Notes under the pieces: generated by a model | Seen by the model: the letters and a program-made list of their open reading frames with translations, nothing else | Told to the model about the DNA's origin: nothing | Databases searched by the model: none | Shown: one piece after another, positions 1 through 6,083 of the stretch | Layout of the letters: the number at the start of each line of letters is the position of its first letter | Numbering within the stretch: the first letter of the stretch is position 1 | Source of the DNA: an uncultured Blautia sp. | GTDB taxonomy: Bacteria > Bacillota > Clostridia > Lachnospirales > Lachnospiraceae | Reading direction: 5' to 3' | Assembly (NCBI GenBank): GCA_900547615.1 | Contig: URHH01000093.1 | Location: 1 to 9,550 of the forward strand | DNA: 9,550 nt | Position numbers and translations under genes: made by a program

Positions 1-328
1 AAAGCCATCCCTTACCGGCTTCACCCCAGGTTACTTTTTTGTCGTATGCGCCAAAAGCCATAACCATATTATTTCCGGTAAACAGTTCCCCGCCTACAAA
101 GGAAATCAAAAGTACTGCAATGGCAAACACGATCGCTCCCAGGAATTTCCCCCACTCCGGCATGGTTTTGGAAAATACGCTGCCGACTACGTTGCTGAAA
201 ATCATGGCAACTACAATAAAAAAGCCCGCCATAACCGCTCGCACAAAGTACTTGAAAAAGTCCTGATTCAACAATGAAATTTTCCCTTTTGCAGCATTTG
301 ATATTTTTTCAACATCTTCGTAGTTCAT
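1..328 (-). CDS. Formate/nitrite transporter (FNT) family channel, N-terminal part, cut by window edge
   Basis: FNT proteins are pentameric inner-membrane channels for formate, nitrite or hydrosulfide. I read 109 residues, starting at ATG 326-328 with GGAGGT (335-340) six bases upstream; the rest lies beyond base 1. A short soluble N-terminus (MNYEDVEKISNAAKGKISLL) is followed by a hydrophobic helix at about residues 28-50 and another at about 62-81. The second runs into SFVGGELFTGNN (residues 76-87), which matches the FNT signature, and then WGEAGKGWL, typical of the region before the next helix. The substrate cannot be told from this fragment: FocA-type formate channel is my first guess because selC and selABD lie next door, but NirC or a hydrosulfide channel is possible. 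It has its own promoter just upstream. Family assignment is firm; subtype is inference. Confidence 0.88.
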   Translation of the reverse strand, partial: MNYEDVEKISNAAKGKISLLNQDFFKYFVRAVMAGFFIVVAMIFSNVVGSVFSKTMPEWGKFLGAIVFAIAVLLISFVGGELFTGNNMVMAFGAYDKKVTWGEAGKGWL

Positions 329-350
329 ACAAACACCTCCACTTGTTTTG

Positions 351-387
351 TTGTGAACATTATAGCACTTTGACATTCTTTTCACAA
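351..387. repeat. TTGTGAA/TTCACAA inverted repeat flanking the FNT -10 box
   Basis: TTGTGAA (351-357) and TTCACAA (381-387) are exact reverse complements 23 bp apart. One arm overlaps the -35 and the other sits at the predicted start of transcription. The half-site contains TGTGA, the core bound by many Crp/Fnr-family regulators, but the spacing is far wider than a standard Crp or Fnr site, so this is only a candidate. Confidence 0.3.
359..387 (-). promoter_or_regulatory. Promoter of the FNT channel gene
   Basis: On the minus strand, -35 TTGTGA (382-387) and -10 TATAAT (359-364) are 17 bp apart, and the -10 is preceded by TG plus one base (extended -10). Transcription would start near 352, leaving a leader of about 24 nt that contains the ribosome site. 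A perfect TTGACA (392-397) also exists but is 28 bp from the -10, too far to serve as its -35. Confidence 0.7.
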
Positions 388-400
388 TACCTTGTCAAAG
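368..400. repeat. Perfect 8-bp inverted repeat around the FNT -35 box (candidate operator)
   Basis: CTTTGACA at 368-375 and TGTCAAAG at 393-400 are exact reverse complements with a 17-bp spacer; the -35 hexamer (382-387) lies inside. The position suits a dimeric regulator binding the promoter. The regulator is unknown, and an arm this long with this spacer could also arise by chance in A/T-rich DNA. Confidence 0.4.
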
Positions 401-428
401 AAAAAATAAAATTGTGGAAATTGCACAA
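398..428 (-). terminator. Possible weak terminator for minus-strand transcription leaving selA
   Basis: Read on the minus strand, a TTGTG/CACAA hairpin (424-428 with 412-416, 7-nt loop) is followed at once by a U-rich tract (TTTTATTTTTTCTTT, 398-412). The stem is only 5 bp with two G-C pairs, so it is weak by the usual standard. It is the only hairpin-plus-T-tract I see between the end of selA and the FNT promoter. It could equally be a regulator half-site pair. Confidence 0.28.
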
Positions 429-462
429 AATTTACCCTGTCTTTTTCTTCCGCAGCCTTGAA

Positions 463-491
463 TTGAAAATTTATTTTTCTTCTGTTATAAT
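463..491 (+). promoter_or_regulatory. selC (tRNA-Sec) promoter
   Basis: TTGAAA (463-468), a 17-bp spacer and TATAAT (486-491) form a near-consensus housekeeping promoter on the plus strand, with TG at 483-484 giving an extended -10. The start of transcription would fall near 497-499, only about 5 nt before the mature tRNA 5' end at 503. It is divergent from the FNT promoter. Confidence 0.8.
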
Positions 492-502
492 GATAGCGGT
501 TT

Positions 503-601
503 GGGTGTCGTTGGGTAACTGGTGTGCCCCCTGGTCTTCAAAACCTGTGCTGGACGTGAAAAAGCGCCCTGGGTGAGTTCGATTCTCACAGGCACCCGCC
601 A
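503..601 (+). tRNA. selC: tRNA-Sec(UCA), selenocysteine tRNA
   Basis: This tRNA is charged with serine, converted to Sec-tRNA by SelA, and delivered to UGA codons by SelB. The 99 nt include an encoded CCA (599-601) and discriminator G598. The acceptor arm spans 8 positions (503-510 with 590-597), as in bacterial tRNA-Sec; then come linker TT, D-stem 513-517/525-529, anticodon stem 531-535/543-547 with loop CTTCAAA and anticodon TCA (538-540), a long variable arm (552-557/564-569), and T-arm 573-577/585-589 with loop TTCGATT. The long variable arm and UCA anticodon make the identity clear. Three stem positions do not pair canonically: G510/A590, T532/T546 and A554/C567. The 3' end overlaps the end of selA on the other strand. 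Confidence 0.93.
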
Positions 602-1998
602 GACAATAACGCTTCTTTCAACATTTCTATAAGCATTTCCTTTTCCTCAGAAAAAATCGTTCTCATATGCAGCAGCACCTCTTCTTTCTTTACCTGAGAA
701 ATCACAGGATTTTTCTGCTGTCGCAGACGTGCAGCAAACACTCCCGCGCTTTCTTTTTCCGGTTTTACAGAAAGAGAAACATCTGAAAGCGTCTCTCCCG
801 GAAGAGAACCGCCCCCTACCATAGCAATATCTTCCCGAACCTGGATCTTCCCTTCAAATCCGTCTTTCAAAAGCTCAGCCTTTATTTCTTCCGCCTGACT
901 TTTCAACTCTTCTGTCTGTCTCCTGAGCATCTTCAGCACAGGAATATTTTCCCACACCGTCTCTTCCTTAAGATATTCCCGGAAAGTTGCCTCCAGAACA
1001 GCCGTTGTACATTTATCCAAACGCAGTGCCCGCATCATGGGGTGATTTTCTATTATTTCTATATACTTCTTTTTTCCTGTGATAATTCCCGCCTGCGGTC
1101 CTCCCAGAAGCTTATCACCTGAAAAACATACAATATCTGCACCTTTTTTTAACATTTCCTGTACTGTAGGTTCATGAGAAAGGCCAAGTTTTTCAAGATT
1201 AACAAGAACTCCGCTGCCCAAATCCACAATTACGGGAACGTGATATTCTTTTCCTGCTTCCACAAGCTCTTCCACAGATGGCGATTCTGTAAAACCGATT
1301 ATTTTATAGTTGCTTGTATGAACTTTTAGAAAAGCCCCTGTATTTTCTGTTACTGCTTTTCTGTAATCATCTATTCTTGTTCTGTTTGTGCAGCCTGCTT
1401 CACGAAGAACAGAACCACTTTCTTCCATCACTTCCGGTATACGGAAATGTCCTCCTATTTCCACAAGCTCCCCTCTTGAGATTATGACCTCCCTGTTTCT
1501 TGCCAGAGCAGAAAGAATAAGAGTAACTGCAGCCGCATTATTATTGACAGCAACAGAAGCCTCTGCCCCTGTCACCTGGCAGATTAATTTCTGATAGTGA
1601 TTCTGCCTTTTTCCTCTTTTCCCTTCTTCCAATTCATATTCCAGATTACCATACCCTGCCATTGCCTGATATGCTGCTTCCATCTGCCTGCGTCCAAGAG
1701 GTGCACGCCCAAGATTCGTATGAAGAAGAATCCCTGTGGCATTGATCACCCTCCGGAAAGAAGCTCGGTTCTCTTTTTCTGTCCGTATGTGGATTTGACG
1801 CCTCAATTCCATGAGAAGAGCTTCTCCCTCTTCCCGGGTTTTGCAGTTTAAAATTTCTTTTCGGACCCTTTTTACTTCTCCCCGGATAACAGCAATCACA
1901 CTCTGCCTCCCGTACTGAAGACAGAGTGTGACTGTATCCGGTTCCTGTAAAAGAGTATCCACACCGGGGATCCGGCGTAACATATCTTTTTTTTCCAT
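586..1998 (-). CDS. selA: L-seryl-tRNA(Sec) selenium transferase
   Basis: SelA is a PLP enzyme that converts Ser-tRNA(Sec) to Sec-tRNA(Sec) using selenophosphate from SelD. The product is 470 aa, close to the usual 460-470. The N-terminal tRNA-binding region (IPGVDTLLQEP, residues 10-20) is followed by the fold-type I core: NATGILLHTNLGRAPL (86-101), VNNNAAAV (151-158), VDLGSG (258-263) and SGDKLLGGPQAG (293-304), where K296 is the expected PLP lysine. The start ATG at 1996-1998 lies 14 bp after the selD stop and has only a weak ribosome site (GATGGGAT), suggesting coupling to selD translation; M6 is an alternative start. Codons 2-4 contain a run of eight A's. The TGA stop (586-588) lies inside the T-arm of the converging selC gene, so the last five codons are antisense to its acceptor end. 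Confidence 0.96.
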   Translation of the reverse strand: MEKKDMLRRIPGVDTLLQEPDTVTLCLQYGRQSVIAVIRGEVKRVRKEILNCKTREEGEALLMELRRQIHIRTEKENRASFRRVINATGILLHTNLGRAPLGRRQMEAAYQAMAGYGNLEYELEEGKRGKRQNHYQKLICQVTGAEASVAVNNNAAAVTLILSALARNREVIISRGELVEIGGHFRIPEVMEESGSVLREAGCTNRTRIDDYRKAVTENTGAFLKVHTSNYKIIGFTESPSVEELVEAGKEYHVPVIVDLGSGVLVNLEKLGLSHEPTVQEMLKKGADIVCFSGDKLLGGPQAGIITGKKKYIEIIENHPMMRALRLDKCTTAVLEATFREYLKEETVWENIPVLKMLRRQTEELKSQAEEIKAELLKDGFEGKIQVREDIAMVGGGSLPGETLSDVSLSVKPEKESAGVFAARLRQQKNPVISQVKKEEVLLHMRTIFSEEKEMLIEMLKEALLSGGCL

Positions 1999-2012
1999 AT
2001 TATCCCATCATT

Positions 2013-3050
2013 TTATCTGTATATTAAAAACCTGTCTTTTTTTGTTATTGCCTCTCCCACTGCTGCACAGGGAAGAGAACGGGCTTTCATTTTCTCTATC
2101 AGACTTTCTGCTTCTTCCCTTTTTACAGAAAGAAGAAGTCCTCCTGAAGTCTGGGGATCATAAAATAGATCTTCCAGCCAGAGTTCTGACACTTTGCTGT
2201 CTACATCATTTTCCAGATATTCCCGGTTTCTGTATGCGCCTGCAGGAATCAGTCCCATTTGCGCATACTCTTTCGCTCCCCTTAAAACAGGAAGTTTTTC
2301 TCCGTAAATCACAAAAGAACAATCGCTTCCCTTCGCCATTTCCATAGCATGCCCGGAAAGACCAAAGCCAGTTATATCCGTACAGCTGTGAATAGAAAAT
2401 TCTGCCGCTGCATCCCTTGCGTACTTATTTAAAAATGCCATACTTTTTGCAGCAAAGTCCGCCTCTTCTTCCGAGGCTATCTCCCCTTTGATTGCAGTGG
2501 AAAGTATTCCTGTTCCAAGTGCTTTCGTAAGAATCAGAATATCTCCAGGCTGTGCTCCACAGTTTTTCCACATCTTTTCCGGATTTACAAAACCGGTTAC
2601 GCAAAGTCCGTATTTTGGCACATCATCAGATATGGTATGTCCTCCTGCAAGAAGCGCACCTGCCTCCTCTATTTTATCTGCACCACCCTTTAAGATTTCT
2701 CCTAAGATTTCTATGTCAAGACAATCCGGAAAGGCCGCTATATTTAAGGCGAGACGCGGTTCTCCTCCCATTGCGTACACATCGCTTAAAGAATTGGCAG
2801 CAGCAATCTGTCCAAATAGGTACGGCTCATCCACAACAGGAGTAAAAAAATCCACTGTCTGAATCATTGCCATCTTCTCATTAATTTTATAGACAGCAGC
2901 ATCATCTGATGTTTCTGTCCCCACTAAAAGCATGGGGTCACTAAATTTTGGCAGCTTACCCAAAACTTGGGCAAGGGTCTTTGGACCTTTTTTGGCCGCT
3001 CAGCCGGATGTTGTTGCCATCTGTGTAAGACGTATCTTATTTTCAGCCAT
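2013..3050 (-). CDS. selD: Selenide, water dikinase (selenophosphate synthetase), selenocysteine-containing
   Basis: SelD makes selenophosphate, the selenium donor for SelA, from selenide and ATP. The full product is 345 aa, with UGA at codon 17 (3000-3002) read as selenocysteine. The start is ATG 3048-3050, seven bases after AGGAGG (3058-3063). Reading through the UGA gives MAENKIRLTQMATTSG-U-AAKKGPK, which aligns with the E. coli N-terminus, where C17 is catalytic and K20 is essential; here these are U17 and K20. The AIRS-type body follows: LVGTETSDDAAVY, TTVDFF-like TVDFFTPVVD, AAANSLSDVYAMGG, LAGGHTI, TDITGFGLSGH and DPQTSGGLLLSV. Without recoding, the first start after the UGA is a TTG at 2961-2963, which would delete the active site. 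The gene lies 15 bp after selB and 14 bp before selA. Confidence 0.95.
2955..2975 (-). promoter_or_regulatory. Bacterial SECIS hairpin in selD
   Basis: In the mRNA, CTTGCCCAA (2975-2967) pairs with TTGGGTAAG (2963-2955) in a 9-bp stem with one G-U pair and a three-base apical loop GUU (2966-2964). The loop begins 33 nt after the UGA. The published bacterial SECIS pattern is a stem-loop in the coding region, about 16-37 nt from UGA to the loop, with a G in the first two loop bases; this fits. SelB's C-terminal winged helices would bind the loop. A smaller GGTC-CAAA-GACC hairpin (2987-2976) abuts it upstream. Confidence 0.82.
3000..3002 (-). other. UGA selenocysteine codon of selD (Sec17)
   Basis: TGA in frame between SG and AAKK, at the exact position of the catalytic Cys/Sec of the SelD family. 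Homology continues on both sides in the same frame, so it is a recoded codon and not a stop or frameshift. Confidence 0.94.
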
Positions 3051-3052
3051 TT

Positions 3053-3063
3053 CCTCACCTCCT
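3053..3063 (-). promoter_or_regulatory. Strong ribosome binding site fixing the selD start
   Basis: AGGAGGTGAGG on the minus strand, its AGGAGG core seven bases before ATG 3048-3050 and directly after the selB stop. No comparable site precedes the TTG at 2963, which supports the upstream start and therefore UGA read-through. Confidence 0.85.
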
Positions 3064-3065
3064 GC

Positions 3066-4973
3066 TCATTTTTCTGCTGGATTTTGTAAAATCCTTCCGT
3101 TTTCTGTGTTTTTTGTAAAACCTTCTCTGTCAAACTGTTCAAGAAGTGCAATTGCTACTTTTCTGGAACAGTTCAGGTAATCTCTGTATTTTCCTGTCTG
3201 TATTGCCTCTTCTTTCCCACACATTTCCAGAAATGTCCTCTTCGCCTTTTCATAATATTCCCTGTGTATACAATATTGCCTGTCAAGGCGAAGAAGAATC
3301 TTTTGATTTAAAAGAGAGAAAAAAATCTTCCGGAATTTTTCAGGTTTTTTCTGTTCTTTTATATAAAGTTCTGTAGAAGGAAGAGAAAAGCCCGCATCCA
3401 GATAATACTTCCGGATTTCCTGGGAAATTTTACCGTCCTCCTCTTTCAGCACTACATAAAAATCTTTTCTGCTGACGAACCCGTCCTTTTCCTTAATTAC
3501 TTTTCTACCTTTTAAAACAGAAAGAATATCATCTGCAATCCGGCTGTTTTTCACGCCAAGTCTGCTTCTCACTTCCTCCAGAGCCATACCTTCTTTCAAA
3601 GGATATTTTTTATGAAACTCCTCCAGAAATCTTTCTGCCTTTCTCTTATAAAATTCCATTTCTTCTTTGTGAATATACAGATCCTCCTCAAGGTATACAA
3701 GGCACTCCGTCTTTGTAAGATGTTCTGCGGCTCTTTCTATTTTTGCTCTGTCAAGCGCGCTTCTTTTTGAAATCTCCTCAAGAGACAAAAACTCTCCCCA
3801 GTGCTCACGAACGGAAATCTCAAGCATCTCCTCAAACGTACCCTGTTCCTTGATTTTGCAGGATTTTTCTGCTTTTTCATCACAGTGTCTGTGTTTTTTT
3901 GGCGCAGAGTCAAGGACAATCCCCCCTCCGATCGTTTCAACAGGAGAATAAAAACGGATCACAAACCGTTCTCCTTTTTGAAATACTGTCTTTTCCTCCA
4001 GACAAAGCTGTGCATAACCGCTCTCTCCAGGATTCAGTTCATCTTTATCCAGAAGAACCACTTTCCCGAGAAGCTCTTTTGCCCCGTGATATACATGTAC
4101 CCTGCTCCTGTTTTTCACAGAATACGGAGAATGGCGGAGTACAGAAAGACGCACATCCGCCAGCATGGTAGGATACATGCTGTCTTTAAAAGCCAGCACA
4201 TCTCCTCTTATGATTTCTTCTTTTTTTCTGTCCGGAATGTTTACAGCCACACGCTGACCGGGCCAGGCCTCTTCTCTGTCCTGTTCGTATACCTGTATCT
4301 TTCTTATTTTTACAGGTATATTTTCCGGATAAAGAACGGCTTCCTGCCCTTTTTTTATTCTTCCGCCCAGAAGCGTACCTGTCACAACCGTTCCAAATCC
4401 TTTTAAAGAAAACACGCGGTCTATGGGAAGGCGAAAAGTCTCTCCGGCAGAATATTCAGGGATTTGCTGATATAACGCAGACAGGGTGTCTTTGAGTCCG
4501 TCAATCCCCTCATTTTTATATACAGATACGGGAATAACAGGTGCACGCTCAAGAAACGTACCTTTTACAAGCTTTTGTATATCTTCCTTCACAAGTTCTA
4601 TAAACTCAGGCTCTGCAAGATCCGTTTTCGTGAGAACAATCACACCGTACCGGACTCCCAAAATAGAAAGAATATCCAGATGCTCCACTGTCTGTGGCAT
4701 AACCCCTTCGTCAGCCGCAATTACAAGCATGGCTATATCCATACCGCCTGCGCCTGCGAGCATATTTTTCACAAATTTTTCATGGCCGGGAACATCTACA
4801 ATTCCCACTCTTTTTCCATCTGGAAAATCCAGCCATGCAAACCCCAGTTCTATCGTAATGCCTCTTCTCTTTTCTTCCTTCAGCCGATCCGTGTCGATCC
4901 CTGTCAGTGCCCGGATCAGACACGTTTTTCCATGATCTACATGACCGGCTGTCCCAATGATCCCATACCGCAT
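3066..4973 (-). CDS. selB: Selenocysteine-specific elongation factor SelB
   Basis: SelB is the EF-Tu-like GTPase that carries Sec-tRNA(Sec) to the ribosome at UGA codons followed by a SECIS hairpin. The product is 635 aa, a normal length. The G domain shows G1 GTAGHVDHGKT (7-17), G2 RGITIELGF (37-45), G3 DVPGHEKF (60-67) and G4 TKTD (115-118). Beta-barrel domains follow (for example GFGTVVTGT), then a linker and the winged-helix repeats of the SECIS-binding C-terminal region (from about residue 375). The last of these ends in CSRKVAIALLEQFDREGFT, typical of the final winged helix. The start ATG is 4 bp past the asd stop with a poor ribosome site (AGG about 12 nt away), so translation is probably coupled to asd. 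TGA stop at 3066-3068. Confidence 0.96.
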   Translation of the reverse strand: MRYGIIGTAGHVDHGKTCLIRALTGIDTDRLKEEKRRGITIELGFAWLDFPDGKRVGIVDVPGHEKFVKNMLAGAGGMDIAMLVIAADEGVMPQTVEHLDILSILGVRYGVIVLTKTDLAEPEFIELVKEDIQKLVKGTFLERAPVIPVSVYKNEGIDGLKDTLSALYQQIPEYSAGETFRLPIDRVFSLKGFGTVVTGTLLGGRIKKGQEAVLYPENIPVKIRKIQVYEQDREEAWPGQRVAVNIPDRKKEEIIRGDVLAFKDSMYPTMLADVRLSVLRHSPYSVKNRSRVHVYHGAKELLGKVVLLDKDELNPGESGYAQLCLEEKTVFQKGERFVIRFYSPVETIGGGIVLDSAPKKHRHCDEKAEKSCKIKEQGTFEEMLEISVREHWGEFLSLEEISKRSALDRAKIERAAEHLTKTECLVYLEEDLYIHKEEMEFYKRKAERFLEEFHKKYPLKEGMALEEVRSRLGVKNSRIADDILSVLKGRKVIKEKDGFVSRKDFYVVLKEEDGKISQEIRKYYLDAGFSLPSTELYIKEQKKPEKFRKIFFSLLNQKILLRLDRQYCIHREYYEKAKRTFLEMCGKEEAIQTGKYRDYLNCSRKVAIALLEQFDREGFTKNTENGRILQNPAEK

Positions 4974-4977
4974 ATTT

Positions 4978-6063
4978 TTATTTTGCCTGAATAAATCCCT
5001 TTGCCTTTAATGTTTCCGCACAGAGAATCGCACCGCCAGCTGCGCCTCTTACCGTATTGTGGGAAAGGCCTACGAATTTATAGTCGTATACGCTGTCCTC
5101 ACGGATTCTTCCCACAGAAACGCCCATTCCGTTTTCATAATCCACGTCCATTGTTACCTGCGGACGGTTGTCCTCCTCAAGGTACTGGATAAACTGCTTT
5201 GGCGCGCTTGGAAGAGAAAGTTCCTGCGGCAGGCCGCGGAAGTCTTTTAATGCCTGGGTCAGCCGGGAGCAGGAAGGTTTTTTGCGGAATTTTACAAATA
5301 CAGCGGCAGTATGACCGTTGAGTACTGGCACACGGATACACTGACAGGTAATTACAGGACTCTCTGCAGGAACGATTACGCCCTCCTCAATTTTTCCCCA
5401 GATTCTTAACGGCTCTTTTTCGCTCTTCTCTTCTTCGCCGCCAATGTAAGGGATAATGTTTCCTTCCATCTCCGGCCAGTCCTTAAATGTTTTTCCTGCT
5501 CCAGAAATCGCCTGATATGTAGTGGCAACTACTTCGTATGGTTCAAATTCTTTCCATGCAGTAAGAACCGGCGCGTAGCTCTGAATGGAACAGTTCGGTT
5601 TTACTGCGATAAAGCCTCTCGTTGTTCCAAGACGTTTTTTCTGAAATTCAATCACATCGAAATGCTCCGGATTGATTTCCGGCACTACCATCGGAACGTC
5701 CGGCGTCCAGCGGTGTGCGCTGTTATTTGACACAACAGGAGTCTCTGTCTTTGCGTATTCTTCCTCGATCGCCTGGATTTCCTCTTTTGTCATATCTACT
5801 GCGGAAAATACAAAATCAACTGTAGACGCTACCTTTTCCACTTCACTTACGTTCATGACAATGAGATTTTTTACTCCCTCAGGCATTGGGGTATCCATTT
5901 TCCATCTTGCTCCCACTGCCTCCTCGTATGTTTTGCCTGCGCTTCTCGCGCTTGCAGCGACTGTCACAACCTCAAACCACGGGTGGTTTTCCAGAAGAGA
6001 AATAAATCTCTGTCCTACCATTCCTGTTGCTCCTAAAATACCAACTCTCAGTTTTTCACTCAT
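4978..6063 (-). CDS. asd: Aspartate-semialdehyde dehydrogenase
   Basis: Asd reduces aspartyl phosphate to aspartate semialdehyde with NADPH, the branch-point step for lysine/diaminopimelate, threonine, methionine and isoleucine. The product is 361 aa. The N-terminal Rossmann fold has GATGMVGQ (11-18); the catalytic cysteine is C158 in KPNCSIQS; the acid-base histidine is H251 in VLNGHTAAV. Length and motif wording resemble the archaeal/fungal-type branch of the family found in many Clostridia, more than the E. coli type. The start ATG 6061-6063 has AGGAGA (6071-6076) at seven bases. It follows argH by 20 bp and precedes selB by 4 bp, so it is inside the operon. No oddities in the reading frame. 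Confidence 0.95.
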   Translation of the reverse strand: MSEKLRVGILGATGMVGQRFISLLENHPWFEVVTVAASARSAGKTYEEAVGARWKMDTPMPEGVKNLIVMNVSEVEKVASTVDFVFSAVDMTKEEIQAIEEEYAKTETPVVSNNSAHRWTPDVPMVVPEINPEHFDVIEFQKKRLGTTRGFIAVKPNCSIQSYAPVLTAWKEFEPYEVVATTYQAISGAGKTFKDWPEMEGNIIPYIGGEEEKSEKEPLRIWGKIEEGVIVPAESPVITCQCIRVPVLNGHTAAVFVKFRKKPSCSRLTQALKDFRGLPQELSLPSAPKQFIQYLEEDNRPQVTMDVDYENGMGVSVGRIREDSVYDYKFVGLSHNTVRGAAGGAILCAETLKAKGFIQAK

Positions 6064-6083
6064 CGTAGTGTCTCCTTTTCCTT

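Noticed and set aside
39..266. 75-codon open frame on the plus strand at the left end
   Set aside because: Antisense to the FNT channel gene, whose minus-strand translation carries the family signature.
392..397. TTGACA as the -35 box of the FNT promoter
   Set aside because: It is a perfect consensus but 28 bp from the -10; the 17-bp-spaced TTGTGA is better. It is more likely one arm of an inverted repeat.
274..576. 100-codon open frame on the plus strand over the selC promoter and tRNA
   Set aside because: It runs through two promoters and most of the tRNA-Sec gene; composition is that of non-coding A/T-rich DNA.
602..640. Terminator just after selC on the plus strand
   Set aside because: Only a 4-bp GCTT/AAGC pairing with a long loop and an interrupted T-rich stretch inside selA; too weak to call.
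2013..2963. selD as a 316-aa protein starting at TTG 2961-2963
   Set aside because: No ribosome site precedes it, it lacks the catalytic Cys/Sec and lysine, and the frame continues upstream through a UGA to an ATG with a strong ribosome site.
2924..3151. 75-codon minus-strand frame across the selB-selD junction
   Set aside because: It overlaps two real genes in another frame and arises because the selD UGA region is short; no motif or ribosome site.
3801..4406. 201-codon open frame on the plus strand inside selB
   Set aside because: Antisense shadow of a well-supported gene; Phe/Ser/Leu-rich low-complexity product with no recognisable motif and no promoter or ribosome site.
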